A program made the translations under genes and the position numbers. DNA of 64,000 bases. It comes from Burkholderia sp. lig30. Its GTDB lineage: Bacteria > Pseudomonadota > Gammaproteobacteria > Burkholderiales > Burkholderiaceae. Under the pieces are notes generated by a model. The model searched no databases. It was not told where the DNA came from and saw only the letters and a list, made by a program, of their open reading frames with translations. The DNA is taken from assembly GCF_000687455.2 (NCBI RefSeq), contig NZ_JGVW01000011.1:1-64000 (forward strand), read 5' to 3'. Within the stretch, counting starts at the first letter, position 1; every line of letters starts with the position of its first letter. Below, piece after piece: positions 21,718-31,101 of this stretch.

Positions 21718-22152
21718 ATGCAAGACGACGCAATCATCAGAAAGATTTTGAAACGCGATCGCGTGATCGCGGTAGTCGGCCTTTCGGATAAACCTCACCG
21801 TGCAAGTCACGGCGTGGCCGAATACATGCAGCGCGCCGGTTACAGGATCGTGCCGGTCAATCCGGTGCTCGACGGCAAGCGTGTGCTCGGCGAGCGCTGC
21901 CATCCGTCGCTGACTGCCGCCGCGGCCGCGCTGGCGCGCGAGGGCGCCGCGATCGCGATGGTCGACGTGTTCCGCAAATCGTCCGAAGTGGCGGCGGTCG
22001 CCGACGAGGCGATCTCGATCGGCGCCGCGTCGCTGTGGCTGCAGCTCGACGTGATCGACGAGGCCGCCGCCGCGCGGGCGCGTGCGGCAGGGCTCGACGT
22101 CGTGATGGACCGCTGTCTGAAGATCGAGCACCGGCGGCTCGGCCTCGACTGA
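21718..22152 (+). CDS. CoA-binding domain protein (YccU family)
   Basis: This 144-residue cytoplasmic protein has a single Rossmann-type CoA-binding domain. The nucleotide loop region reads VVGLSDKPHRASHGVAEYMQ near 17-36, followed by GYRIVPVNPVLDGK. The C-terminus has AGLDVVMDRCLKIEH, the conserved end with an invariant Cys. The biochemical role of the family is not established. ATG 21718 is preferred because MQDDAIIRKIL is the usual start; an upstream in-frame ATG would add 28 basic residues. It is convergent with pheC. Confidence 0.85.
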   Translation: MQDDAIIRKILKRDRVIAVVGLSDKPHRASHGVAEYMQRAGYRIVPVNPVLDGKRVLGERCHPSLTAAAAALAREGAAIAMVDVFRKSSEVAAVADEAISIGAASLWLQLDVIDEAAAARARAAGLDVVMDRCLKIEHRRLGLD

Positions 22153-22171
22153 CGCCGATGCCGCGCAGCGC

Positions 22172-22954
22172 TCACTTCAGCCACTTGTCCGCGATCGCCT
22201 GGAATTCGCCGCTGGCGAGCGACAGGTGCAACCATTGGTCGACGTATTGCTGGAACACCACGTCGCCGCGCGGCACCATGTAGGCCTTTTCGCCGAACTG
22301 GAACGGCTGGTCCGGATGCACCGGGCACAGGCCCGGGTTCAGTTTGTGCTGCAGGCGCGTCTCGGACGCGTCGGTGACCATCACGTCGGCGCGGCCGGCG
22401 AGAATTTGTTTGAAAATCGTTACGTTGTCCGGGTAGACGGTGAGGTTCGCGTGCGTGAAATGCTGCTTCGCGAAGCGCTCGTTGGTGCCGCCCGGGTTCA
22501 CGATCACGCGCGTCTCCGGCCGGTCGATCTGCGCGATCGTCTGGTATGTGTCGACGTCCGCGCAGCGCACGATCGGCGTCTTGCCGTCGGTGATGTACGG
22601 CTGCGTGAAGAACGCGCGCTTCTGGCGCTCGAGCGTCGTCGAGACACCGCCCACCGCGATGTCGCACTTCGCGACGAAATCGGCGGTCAGCGTCGGCCAG
22701 CTCGTCCGCACGTACTCCGACTTCACGCCGAGCGCGCGCGCCAGCGAGTCGGCCATGTCGATGTCGATGCCCTCGAATGCGCCGTCGGCGCGGTAATACG
22801 TATACGGCTTGTAGTCGCCCGTCGTGCAGACGCGCAGCGTGCCGCGCGCGAGCACGTCGTCGAGCCGCGACCCGGCGGCCGCGCCGCTGCCCGTGTCCGC
22901 GTGGGCCGCGCCGCACAGCAGCGTCGCCGCGACAATCGTCGCCCATCGTCTCAT
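22172..22954 (-). CDS. pheC: Periplasmic cyclohexadienyl dehydratase (PheC-type)
   Basis: This 260-residue protein has the fold of a polar amino-acid binding protein with a signal peptide (1-19, ending AHA), but its motifs match PheC of Pseudomonas: RVCTTGDYKPYTYY near 42-55, VGGVSTTLERQ near 100-110, IVNPGGTNERFA near 150-161 and VMVTDASETRLQ near 191-202. The Glu in the last motif corresponds to the catalytic glutamate, which ordinary binding proteins lack. PheC dehydrates prephenate or arogenate in the periplasm, giving phenylpyruvate or phenylalanine. It stands alone, convergent with the CoA-binding protein and divergent from hemE. Confidence 0.8.
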   Translation of the reverse strand: MRRWATIVAATLLCGAAHADTGSGAAAGSRLDDVLARGTLRVCTTGDYKPYTYYRADGAFEGIDIDMADSLARALGVKSEYVRTSWPTLTADFVAKCDIAVGGVSTTLERQKRAFFTQPYITDGKTPIVRCADVDTYQTIAQIDRPETRVIVNPGGTNERFAKQHFTHANLTVYPDNVTIFKQILAGRADVMVTDASETRLQHKLNPGLCPVHPDQPFQFGEKAYMVPRGDVVFQQYVDQWLHLSLASGEFQAIADKWLK

Positions 22955-23089
22955 CGGTGTTCCTCCGTCGTCTCCATTGATATGCGTGTCAGATCATAAC
23001 GGAGCCATCGCGCGCGTCATATGGCCGCCACGGGACGCGGCCCCCGTCCGGTAAAATGCGCTTTTGCCTTCGCGACGTCGCCTTCCATC

Positions 23090-24184
23090 GTGGCCCATAC
23101 TCTCCTGAACGACACCTTCCTGCGCGCGCTGCTGCGCGAGCCGACCGACTACACGCCGATCTGGCTGATGCGCCAGGCGGGCCGCTACCTGCCGGAATAC
23201 AACGCGACGCGCGCGCGCGCCGGCAGCTTCCTCGGCCTCGCGAAGAACCCCGATTACGCGACCGAGGTGACGCTGCAGCCGCTCGAACGCTTCCCGCTCG
23301 ATGCGGCGATCCTGTTCTCGGACATCCTGACGATTCCCGACGCGATGGGCCTCGGCCTCGATTTCGCGGCCGGCGAAGGGCCGAAGTTCGCGCATCCGGT
23401 GCGTACCGAGGCCGACGTCGCGAAGCTCGCGGTGCCGGACATCGGCGCGACGCTCGGCTACGTGACCGACGCGGTCCGCGAGATCCGCCGCGCGCTCACC
23501 GACGCGCAAGGCCGTCAGCGCGTGCCGCTGATCGGCTTTTCCGGCAGCCCGTGGACGCTCGCGTGCTACATGGTCGAAGGCGGCGGCTCGGACGACTTCC
23601 GCACCGTGAAATCGATGGCCTATGCGCGGCCGGACCTGATGCACCGCATCCTCGATGTCAACGCGCAGGCGGTCGCTGCCTATCTGAATGCGCAGATCGA
23701 GGCGGGCGCGCAGGCCGTGATGATTTTCGATACCTGGGGCGGCGCGCTGGCCGACGGTGCGTATCAGCGCTACTCGCTCGACTACATCCGGCGCGTGGTC
23801 GCGCAGCTGAAGCGCGATCACGACGGCGCGCGCGTGCCGGTCATCACGTTCACGAAGGGCGGCGGCCTGTGGCTGGAGGAGATCGCATCGACGGGCGTCG
23901 ACGCGGTGGGGCTCGACTGGACGGTGAACGTCGGCGCGGCGCGCGAGCGCGTCGCCGGCCGTGTCGCGTTGCAGGGCAACCTCGATCCGACGATCCTGTT
24001 TGCGCCGCCCGCCGTGATCCGCGCCGAAGCGCGCGCGGTGCTCGACAGCTACGGCAATCATCCGGGCCACGTGTTCAACCTCGGGCACGGCATCTCGCAG
24101 TTCACGCCGCCCGAGCACGTCGCGGAACTGGTCGACGAAGTGCACACGCACAGCCGCGCGATCCGTAGCCAGGCCGCGCGCTGA
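23090..24184 (+). CDS. hemE: Uroporphyrinogen decarboxylase
   Basis: This 364-residue cytoplasmic enzyme removes four carboxyl groups from uroporphyrinogen III to give coproporphyrinogen III in heme synthesis. The N-terminal signature [19 protein letters not shown] is at about 24-42 and the second signature [19 protein letters not shown] near 150-168. The C-terminal NLGHGI motif is present. GTG 23090 is chosen because [14 protein letters not shown] is the usual start; an upstream ATG at 23021 adds 23 unrelated residues. TAAAAT at 23052-23057 is a possible -10 box. Confidence 0.96.
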   Translation: MAHTLLNDTFLRALLREPTDYTPIWLMRQAGRYLPEYNATRARAGSFLGLAKNPDYATEVTLQPLERFPLDAAILFSDILTIPDAMGLGLDFAAGEGPKFAHPVRTEADVAKLAVPDIGATLGYVTDAVREIRRALTDAQGRQRVPLIGFSGSPWTLACYMVEGGGSDDFRTVKSMAYARPDLMHRILDVNAQAVAAYLNAQIEAGAQAVMIFDTWGGALADGAYQRYSLDYIRRVVAQLKRDHDGARVPVITFTKGGGLWLEEIASTGVDAVGLDWTVNVGAARERVAGRVALQGNLDPTILFAPPAVIRAEARAVLDSYGNHPGHVFNLGHGISQFTPPEHVAELVDEVHTHSRAIRSQAAR

Positions 24185-24619
24185 TTGCAAGCGGCGTCAT
24201 GCTGCAGCGCGGCATGACGCGGTTGCGCGCCCTGTGTCAAGCAGGGCGCAACCCCGCCCCGGCGGGTGCTCCGATGCTTGTCAAGACTTGACTTATGCAC
24301 ATTTTGTTCGTTGCAGCGCGGTAGAGCACTTAATCGGTCCGATTGTCTCGCCATGGTGTGGGAATTGGGATAGCAGCCTTATGGAATAAGGCTTTGCGCC
24401 CGCCGCACGGGAGCGGGCAAAAGCAGCGACAGGCGCGGCCCGGCGCGCTCTGCGCGCGATAGAGGGCAAGTTCTTAACAAAGTTATCCACAGGCCGGGCG
24501 GGTATGCGGCGATTCCTAATGCGAAGCCATAACTTAGCGCCGAATCTGATGTTTTTCGTTCAACTGGCGGCTTCCGCGTTCTACGTGTGCAGTACGCGCC
24601 CGACGGACGCGCGGCACTG
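24185..24619. other. Intergenic region between hemE and priA
   Basis: No gene is supported in these 435 bp. It holds an 8-bp hairpin (AGCCTTAT, GGA, ATAAGGCT) at 24375-24393, which may end the hemE transcript although only a few T follow, and a perfect DnaA box at 24483-24491. The rest is AT-richer than the flanking genes and contains no convincing promoter with both hexamers. Confidence 0.6.
24483..24491. promoter_or_regulatory. Perfect DnaA box upstream of priA
   Basis: TTATCCACA is the high-affinity DnaA-binding consensus. It stands alone about 137 bp before the priA start. A single box could let DnaA regulate priA, the primosome gene; it is too isolated to be an origin. Confidence 0.5.
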
Positions 24620-26881
24620 ATGGAGGGCCGCTACCTGCGGGTCGCGCTCGATCATCCGCTCGCGACCCTGTTCGACTACCGCTGCGACGTGCAGCCGGCG
24701 CCCGTGCCCGGCACCCTCGTGCAGGTGCCGTTCGGCAAGCGGCTCGCGGTCGGGCTCGTCTGCGAAGTGTCCGCTCACACCGACGTGCCGGCCGGACGGC
24801 TGCGCGCGGTCGAATCCGTGTGCGCCGAGCTGCCGCCGCTGTCGCGCGAATGGCTCGATCTCGTGTCGTTCGCCGCCGATTACTACCAGCGCGGCCGCGG
24901 CGAAGTCGCGCTGCCGGCGCTGCCGCAGGCGCTGCGCGACGCCGGGCGGTGGGGGCGCCTGCTCGCGCCAGAGGTCCGCTACTGCCTGACCGGCGCGGGC
25001 CGCGCGGCGCTGCCCGATGCGCTGCCGGCGCGCGCGGCCGCGTTGCGGCGTCTCGCGCAGGCGCTGGCCGACGCCGATATGCTGACGCTGCCCGATGCGC
25101 GCGCGCTGCATCCGAAAGCCGTGGCGACGCTCGACGACTGGGCGGCGCGCGGCTGGGTCGCCGTCGAGGAGATCGGCTGGGCAGACGCGAATGCGATGCC
25201 GGTTGCCGATGACGCTGCGCCCGCGTCCGGCCGCGCGGCGTCGCCGCAACTGACCGACCAGCAGGCCGAGGCGCTCGACGCGATCCGCGCCGCGCAGGGC
25301 TTCGCGCCGTTCCTGCTGCATGGCGTGACGGGCAGCGGCAAGACCGAGGTCTATCTGCATGCGCTCGCGTCGCTGCTCGACGCGCGGCCCGGCGCACAGG
25401 CGCTGGTGCTCGTCCCGGAAATCAACCTGACCCCGCAATTCGAGGCCGCGTTTCGCGCGCGCTTTTCCGGCACGCTCGCGCCGGACGCGATCGTCACGTT
25501 GCACAGCGGCCTCGCGGAAGGCGAGCGCGCACGCAACTGGCTCGCCGCGCACACGGCGCGCGCGCGGATCGTGCTCGGCACCCGGCTCGCGGTGCTGGCG
25601 TCGCTGCCCGCGCTTGCGCTGATCGTCGTCGACGAGGAGCACGAGCCGGCGTACAAGCAGCAGGAGGGGCTGCGCTACTCGGCGCGCGACCTCGCCGTAT
25701 GGCGCGCGAAGCAGCTCGGCATCCCGGTCGTGCTCGGCTCGGCGACGCCGTCGCTGGAGAGCTGGTGGCAGGCCGAGCAGGGCCGCTACACGCGGCTCAC
25801 GCTGTCGCGGCGCGCGGTCGCCGAGGCGGTGCTGCCGACCGTGCGGCTGATCGACCTGGAGGAGGAGCGGCGGCGCGGCCGCGCGTCGACGGGCGGGCTG
25901 TCCGGGCCGCTCGTCGCGGCGCTGAAGGCGCGGCTCGCGCGCGGCGAGCAGAGCCTCGTGTTCCTGAACCGGCGCGGCTATGCGCCCGCGCTCGCGTGCG
26001 ACGCGTGCGGCTGGGTGGCCGGCTGCACGCGCTGCAGTGCGTACGTCGTGCTGCACAAGCCCGAGCATGCGCTGCGCTGCCACCATTGCGGCTGGGAATC
26101 GCGCATCCCGCACGCGTGCCCGGAGTGCGGCAACGTCGACATCGCGCCGCTCGGGCGCGGCACGCAACGCGTGGAGGAGACGCTTGCCGACGCGGTGCCC
26201 GGCGCGCGCATCCTGCGGATCGACGCGGATAGCACGCGCCGCAAGGGCAGCGCGCAGGCGTTGTTTTCGGACGTGCATGCGGGCGAGGTCGACATCCTCG
26301 TCGGCACGCAGATGATTGCGAAAGGACACGATTTCCAGCGCGTGTCGCTCGTCGGCGTGCTCAATGCCGACACGGCGCTGTTCTCGCACGACTTCCGCGC
26401 GAGCGAGCGGATGTTCGCGCAGCTGATGCAGGTCAGCGGGCGCGCAGGGCGGGCGGGGCTGCCCGGCGAGGTACTGGTGCAGACGCGCTATCCGCGCCAC
26501 GCGCTGTATCACGCGCTGGCGCGGCACGATTACGTTGGCTTCGCGAACGCGACGCTCGGCGAGCGGCGTGATGCGCACCTGCCACCGTTCGTCTACCAGG
26601 CGCTGCTGCGCGCGGAAGGGCGCACGCTGGAAGCGGCGCTCGCGTTTCTCCAGCACGCGGCGGCGGCGCTGCCGGGCCTGCCCGGCGCGGACCGCGTGAC
26701 CGTCTACGACGCGGTGCCGATGACGATCGTCAAGGTCGCGAACGTCCATCGCGCGCAACTGCTGCTCGAAAGCGCGTCGCGGGCCGCGCTGCAGCATGCG
26801 CTGCGCGCGTGGCAGCCGGCGCTGCGCGCGCTGAAGGGCGTGCTGCGCTGGAGCGTCGAGGTCGATCCGCTCGATATCTGA
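24620..26881 (+). CDS. priA: Primosomal replication restart helicase PriA
   Basis: This 753-residue superfamily 2 helicase restarts stalled replication forks and loads DnaB. The N-terminal DNA-binding domain begins RVALDHPLATLFDYRC. Helicase motif I is GVTGSGKTEVY near 235-245, the DEEH box is VVDEEHEPAYKQQ near 335-347, and eight zinc-binding cysteines occur in CDACGWVAGCTRCS and CHHCGW...CPECG (about 460-505). The ATG at 24620 gives the family-like start MEGRYLRVAL; a GTG at 24587 would add 11 residues. The upstream DnaA box is worth noting for its regulation. Confidence 0.95.
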   Translation: MEGRYLRVALDHPLATLFDYRCDVQPAPVPGTLVQVPFGKRLAVGLVCEVSAHTDVPAGRLRAVESVCAELPPLSREWLDLVSFAADYYQRGRGEVALPALPQALRDAGRWGRLLAPEVRYCLTGAGRAALPDALPARAAALRRLAQALADADMLTLPDARALHPKAVATLDDWAARGWVAVEEIGWADANAMPVADDAAPASGRAASPQLTDQQAEALDAIRAAQGFAPFLLHGVTGSGKTEVYLHALASLLDARPGAQALVLVPEINLTPQFEAAFRARFSGTLAPDAIVTLHSGLAEGERARNWLAAHTARARIVLGTRLAVLASLPALALIVVDEEHEPAYKQQEGLRYSARDLAVWRAKQLGIPVVLGSATPSLESWWQAEQGRYTRLTLSRRAVAEAVLPTVRLIDLEEERRRGRASTGGLSGPLVAALKARLARGEQSLVFLNRRGYAPALACDACGWVAGCTRCSAYVVLHKPEHALRCHHCGWESRIPHACPECGNVDIAPLGRGTQRVEETLADAVPGARILRIDADSTRRKGSAQALFSDVHAGEVDILVGTQMIAKGHDFQRVSLVGVLNADTALFSHDFRASERMFAQLMQVSGRAGRAGLPGEVLVQTRYPRHALYHALARHDYVGFANATLGERRDAHLPPFVYQALLRAEGRTLEAALAFLQHAAAALPGLPGADRVTVYDAVPMTIVKVANVHRAQLLLESASRAALQHALRAWQPALRALKGVLRWSVEVDPLDI

Positions 26882-26939
26882 CGGGGTGGCGCGCGATCAG
26901 GGAAAACACTGATTCCCCTCACTGCGGGCAACTACTAGG

Positions 26940-26968
26940 TTGCAACAGGGTAAGCCGCTGATTATATT
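26940..26968 (+). promoter_or_regulatory. Candidate promoter upstream of putA
   Basis: TTGCAA at 26940-26945 and TATATT at 26963-26968 are spaced by 17 bp. The expected start would be near 26975, only a few bases before the terminator-like hairpin at 26981. PutA itself has a ribbon-helix-helix DNA-binding domain and could repress this promoter. Confidence 0.45.
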
Positions 26969-26980
26969 GGGTATTCCGTG

Positions 26981-27018
26981 GGTGCAACCTTTTATGGGAT
27001 TGGGTTGCACCTTTTTAT
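26981..27018 (+). terminator. Terminator-like hairpin between priA and putA
   Basis: GGTGCAACC and GGTTGCACC form a perfect 9-bp stem with a 13-base loop and are followed by TTTTT. It is 100 bp after priA and 68 bp before putA. It may simply terminate priA, or act as an attenuator in the putA leader, because the candidate putA promoter lies upstream of it. Confidence 0.75.
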
Positions 27019-27085
27019 TGTGTGCCGTACGATTCGCGCATCTTTTCTCGTCATTGGCCGGCATTGGCCGGCGCAAGAAGGAATC

Positions 27086-30000
27086 ATGGCAAGCACCACC
27101 TTAGGCGTCAAAGTCGACGATCTGCTCCGCGCGCGGCTGAAAGAGGCAGCGACGCGGCTCGAACGCACCCCCCACTGGCTGATCAAGCAGGCGATCTTCG
27201 CCTATCTCGAGCGCATCGAGCACGGTCAGCTGCCGCCGGAACTGTCCGGCCACACCGGCGTGACCGAGCTGGCCGACGGCCACGGCGACGCCGACGACGA
27301 CAACGCGTCGCATCCGTTCCTCGAATTCGCGCAAAACGTGCAGCCGCAATCGGTGCTGCGCGCGGCGATCACCGCCGCGTACCGCCGCCCGGAGCCGGAA
27401 TGCGTGCCGTTCCTGATCGGGCAGGCGCGCCTGCCCGCGCCGCTCGCGGCCGACGTGCAGACGATGGCCGCGAAGCTCGTCGAAGCGCTGCGCGAGAAGA
27501 GCACGGGCGGCGGCGTCGAAGGGCTGATCCACGAATTCTCGCTGTCGAGCCAGGAAGGTGTCGCGCTGATGTGCCTCGCGGAAGCGCTGCTGCGCATTCC
27601 CGATCGCGCGACCCGCGACGCGCTGATCCGCGACAAGATCAGCAAGGGCGACTGGCGTTCGCACGTCGGCCATGCGCCGTCGCTGTTCGTGAACGCGGCG
27701 ACCTGGGGCCTGATGATCACCGGCAAGCTCGTCACGACGAACAGTGAGGCCGGCCTGTCGTCGGCGCTCACGCGCATGATCGGCAAGGGCGGCGAGCCGT
27801 TGATCCGCAAGGGCGTCGACATGGCGATGCGCCTGATGGGCGAACAGTTCGTCACCGGCGAAACGATTTCCGAAGCGCTCGCGAACAGCCGCAAGTACGA
27901 AGCGCGCGGCTTCCGCTACTCGTACGACATGCTCGGCGAAGCGGCGACGACCGAAGAGGACGCGCAGCGCTACTACGCGTCGTACGAACAGGCGATCCAC
28001 GCGATCGGCAAGGCGGCCGGCAGCCGCGGCATCTACGAGGGCCCGGGCATCTCGATCAAGCTGTCGGCGCTGCACGCCCGCTACTCGCGCGCGCAGCAGG
28101 ACCGCACGATGAGCGAGCTGCTGCCGCGCGTGCGCGCGCTCGCGCTGCTCGCCCGCCGCTATGACATCGGCCTCAACATCGACGCAGAGGAAGCGGACCG
28201 TCTCGAACTGTCGCTCGACCTGCTCGAAGCGTTGTGCTTCGATCCGGAACTGGCCGGCTGGAACGGCATCGGCTTCGTCGTGCAGGCGTACCAGAAGCGC
28301 TGCCCGTTCGTGATCGACTACCTGATCGACCTCGCGCGCCGCAGCCGTCACCGCCTGATGATCCGTCTGGTGAAGGGCGCGTACTGGGACACCGAAATCA
28401 AGCGCGCGCAGGTCGACGGCCTCGAGGGCTATCCGGTCTATACGCGCAAGATCTACACCGACATCTCGTATCTCGCGTGCGCGAAGAAGCTGCTCGCCGC
28501 GCCGGACGCGGTCTATCCGCAGTTCGCGACGCACAACGCGTTCACGCTGTCGGCGATCTATCAGCTCGCCGGCCAGAACTACTACCCCGGCCAGTACGAA
28601 TTCCAGTGCCTGCACGGCATGGGCGAGCCGCTGTACGAGGAAGTGACGGGCCGCGACAAGCTGAACCGTCCGTGCCGCGTCTACGCGCCGGTCGGCACGC
28701 ACGAGACGCTGCTCGCGTACCTCGTGCGCCGCCTGCTCGAGAACGGCGCGAACACGTCGTTCGTGAACCGCATCGCCGACAAGACGGTGTCGGTGACGGA
28801 ACTGGTCGCCGATCCGGTCGACGAAGCGTCGAAGGTCGTGCCGCTCGGCGCGCCGCACGCGAAGATTCCGCTGCCGCGCAACCTGTACGGCGACGAGCGC
28901 CTCAACTCGATGGGTCTCGACCTGTCGAACGAGCATCGCCTGGCGTCGCTGTCGTCGGCGCTGCTCGCGAGCGCGCATCATCCGTGGCGCGCCGCGCCGA
29001 TGCTCGCCGACGACGCGCTCGCCGCAGCATCCGCGCGCGACGTCCGCAACCCGGCCGACCAGCGCGACGTCGTCGGCGCGGTCAGCGAAGCGACGGCCGA
29101 GCACGTGAGCGCCGCGCTCGCGCATGCGGTGGCTGCCGCGCCGATCTGGCAGGCGACGCCCGTCGACGCGCGCGCCGACTGCCTCGCCCGCGCAGCCGAC
29201 CTGCTCGAAGCGCAGATGCACACGCTGATGGGCCTGATCGTCCGCGAAGCCGGCAAGTCGCTGGCGAACGCGATCGCGGAAATCCGCGAGGCGGTCGATT
29301 TCCTGCGCTACTACGCCGCGCAGATCCGCGACGAATTCTCGAACGACACGCATCGTCCGCTCGGCCCGGTCGTCTGCATCAGCCCGTGGAACTTCCCGCT
29401 CGCGATCTTCATGGGCCAGGTTGCCGCCGCGCTGGCGGCCGGCAACACGGTGCTCGCGAAGCCTGCCGAGCAGACCCCGCTGATCGCCGCGCAGGCGGTG
29501 CGCATCCTGCGCGAGGCCGGCGTGCCGGCCGGCGCGGTGCAGCTGCTGCCGGGCGACGGCGAGACGGTCGGTGCGGCGCTGGTCGCCGACCCGCGCACCC
29601 GCGCGGTGATGTTCACCGGCTCGACCGAAGTCGCGCGCCTGATCAACAAGACGCTGTCGTCGCGCCTCGATCCGGACGGCAAGCCGATTCCGCTGATCGC
29701 CGAGACCGGCGGCCAGAACGCGATGATCGTCGATTCGTCGGCGCTCGCCGAGCAGGTCGTCGCCGACGTGATGCAGTCGTCGTTCGATTCGGCCGGTCAA
29801 CGCTGTTCGGCGCTGCGCGTGCTCTGCCTGCAGGACGATGTCGCCGACCGCACGCTGACGATGCTGAAGGGCGCGATGCAGGAACTCGCGCTCGGCAACC
29901 CGGACCGCCTGTCGACCGATGTCGGCCCGGTGATCGATGCCGATGCGAAGCGCACGATCGACGCGCACGTCGCCGCGATGACGGACAAGGGGCACGCGGT

Positions 30001-31015
30001 CACGCAGATGCCGGCGCCGGACGCGTGCGCGCACGGCACCTTCGTGCCGCCGACGCTGATCGAGATCGGCAGCGTCGACGAGCTGAAGCGCGAGGTGTTC
30101 GGGCCGGTGCTGCATGTCGTGCGCTACCGCCGCAGCAGCCTCGACAAGCTGCTCGAGCAGATCCGCGCGACCGGCTACGGCCTCACGCTCGGCATCCACA
30201 CGCGGATCGACGAGACCATCGCGCACGTGATCGATCGCGCGCACGTCGGCAACATCTACGTGAACCGCAACGTGATCGGCGCGGTGGTCGGCGTGCAGCC
30301 GTTCGGCGGCGAAGGGCTGTCGGGCACGGGCCCGAAGGCCGGCGGCGCGCTGTATCTGCAGCGTCTGCTCGCGACGCGTCCGGCGGGCCTGCCGCGTTCA
30401 CTCGCCGCATCGCTGATCGCGGACGAGGGGATGGAAGGCGAGACGCGCAACAAGCCGTCGGCGGCGCTGACGGCGCTGCGCGACTGGCTGATCGAGCAGC
30501 GCGAGCCGGTGCTCGCGGCGCGCTGCGACGGCTATCTCGCGCAGGTGCCGGCAGGGGCGACCGCGGTGCTGGCGGGGCCGACCGGTGAGCGAAACACGTA
30601 TACACTCGGCGCGCGCGGCACGGTACTGTGCGTGGCGGCAACGCCGAGCGGCGCGCGCGCGCAGTTTGCGGCGGTGCTGGCGACCGGCAACCGCGCGCTG
30701 TTCGCGGGCTCGGCCGGCGAGGCGCTGGTGGCTGCGCTGCCCGGGGCGCTGAAGTCGCATGCGAGCGTGCGCAAGCAGGCGGATGCGGCATTCGACGCGG
30801 TGCTGTTCGAAGGCGACAGCGACGAACTGCTGACGCTCGTGAAGGAGGTCGCGCAGCGGCCCGGCCCGATCGTGTCGGTGCAGGGCGTGTCGGTGGGCGC
30901 GTTCGAGAACGGCGACGCGGAAGACTACGCGCTCGAGCGTCTGCTGACCGAGCGCTCGGTCAGCGTGAACACCGCGGCGGCAGGCGGCAATGCGAATTTG
31001 ATGACGATCGGCTAA
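27086..31015 (+). CDS. putA: Bifunctional proline dehydrogenase / delta-1-pyrroline-5-carboxylate dehydrogenase PutA
   Basis: This 1309-residue trifunctional-type PutA oxidises proline to glutamate at the inner membrane, passing electrons to quinone through FAD and then to NAD. Residues 1-47 form a ribbon-helix-helix DNA-binding domain (TTLGVKVDDLLRARLKEAAT), so it is also an autorepressor. The proline dehydrogenase barrel spans about 200-560 and includes LMIRLVKGAYWDTEIKRAQ. The aldehyde dehydrogenase spans about 640-1130, with SPWNFPLAIF, ETGGQNAMIV and the catalytic Cys907 in AGQRCSALRV. A C-terminal tail domain follows. ATG 27086 follows AGAAGGA; the upstream ATG at 26978 lies in the hairpin and is rejected. 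Confidence 0.97.
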   Translation: MASTTLGVKVDDLLRARLKEAATRLERTPHWLIKQAIFAYLERIEHGQLPPELSGHTGVTELADGHGDADDDNASHPFLEFAQNVQPQSVLRAAITAAYRRPEPECVPFLIGQARLPAPLAADVQTMAAKLVEALREKSTGGGVEGLIHEFSLSSQEGVALMCLAEALLRIPDRATRDALIRDKISKGDWRSHVGHAPSLFVNAATWGLMITGKLVTTNSEAGLSSALTRMIGKGGEPLIRKGVDMAMRLMGEQFVTGETISEALANSRKYEARGFRYSYDMLGEAATTEEDAQRYYASYEQAIHAIGKAAGSRGIYEGPGISIKLSALHARYSRAQQDRTMSELLPRVRALALLARRYDIGLNIDAEEADRLELSLDLLEALCFDPELAGWNGIGFVVQAYQKRCPFVIDYLIDLARRSRHRLMIRLVKGAYWDTEIKRAQVDGLEGYPVYTRKIYTDISYLACAKKLLAAPDAVYPQFATHNAFTLSAIYQLAGQNYYPGQYEFQCLHGMGEPLYEEVTGRDKLNRPCRVYAPVGTHETLLAYLVRRLLENGANTSFVNRIADKTVSVTELVADPVDEASKVVPLGAPHAKIPLPRNLYGDERLNSMGLDLSNEHRLASLSSALLASAHHPWRAAPMLADDALAAASARDVRNPADQRDVVGAVSEATAEHVSAALAHAVAAAPIWQATPVDARADCLARAADLLEAQMHTLMGLIVREAGKSLANAIAEIREAVDFLRYYAAQIRDEFSNDTHRPLGPVVCISPWNFPLAIFMGQVAAALAAGNTVLAKPAEQTPLIAAQAVRILREAGVPAGAVQLLPGDGETVGAALVADPRTRAVMFTGSTEVARLINKTLSSRLDPDGKPIPLIAETGGQNAMIVDSSALAEQVVADVMQSSFDSAGQRCSALRVLCLQDDVADRTLTMLKGAMQELALGNPDRLSTDVGPVIDADAKRTIDAHVAAMTDKGHAVTQMPAPDACAHGTFVPPTLIEIGSVDELKREVFGPVLHVVRYRRSSLDKLLEQIRATGYGLTLGIHTRIDETIAHVIDRAHVGNIYVNRNVIGAVVGVQPFGGEGLSGTGPKAGGALYLQRLLATRPAGLPRSLAASLIADEGMEGETRNKPSAALTALRDWLIEQREPVLAARCDGYLAQVPAGATAVLAGPTGERNTYTLGARGTVLCVAATPSGARAQFAAVLATGNRALFAGSAGEALVAALPGALKSHASVRKQADAAFDAVLFEGDSDELLTLVKEVAQRPGPIVSVQGVSVGAFENGDAEDYALERLLTERSVSVNTAAAGGNANLMTIG

Positions 31016-31101
31016 CCCATCCTTGCCGTTCGGATCAAACAAAGGAAGCGGCAGGGCGATCCCGATGCCGCTCCGTTTACACCTGGTACCTAGGAGAAGC
31101 T

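Noticed and set aside
24185-24619. Chromosomal replication origin near priA
   Set aside because: Only one DnaA box is present, without a cluster of boxes, an AT-rich unwinding region or dnaA. It does not support an origin.
27101-30244. A 1047-codon open frame antisense to putA
   Set aside because: It is an artefact of high third-position GC in putA. Its translation is Arg/Ala/His-rich with no recognisable domain, while the forward frame is a complete PutA.
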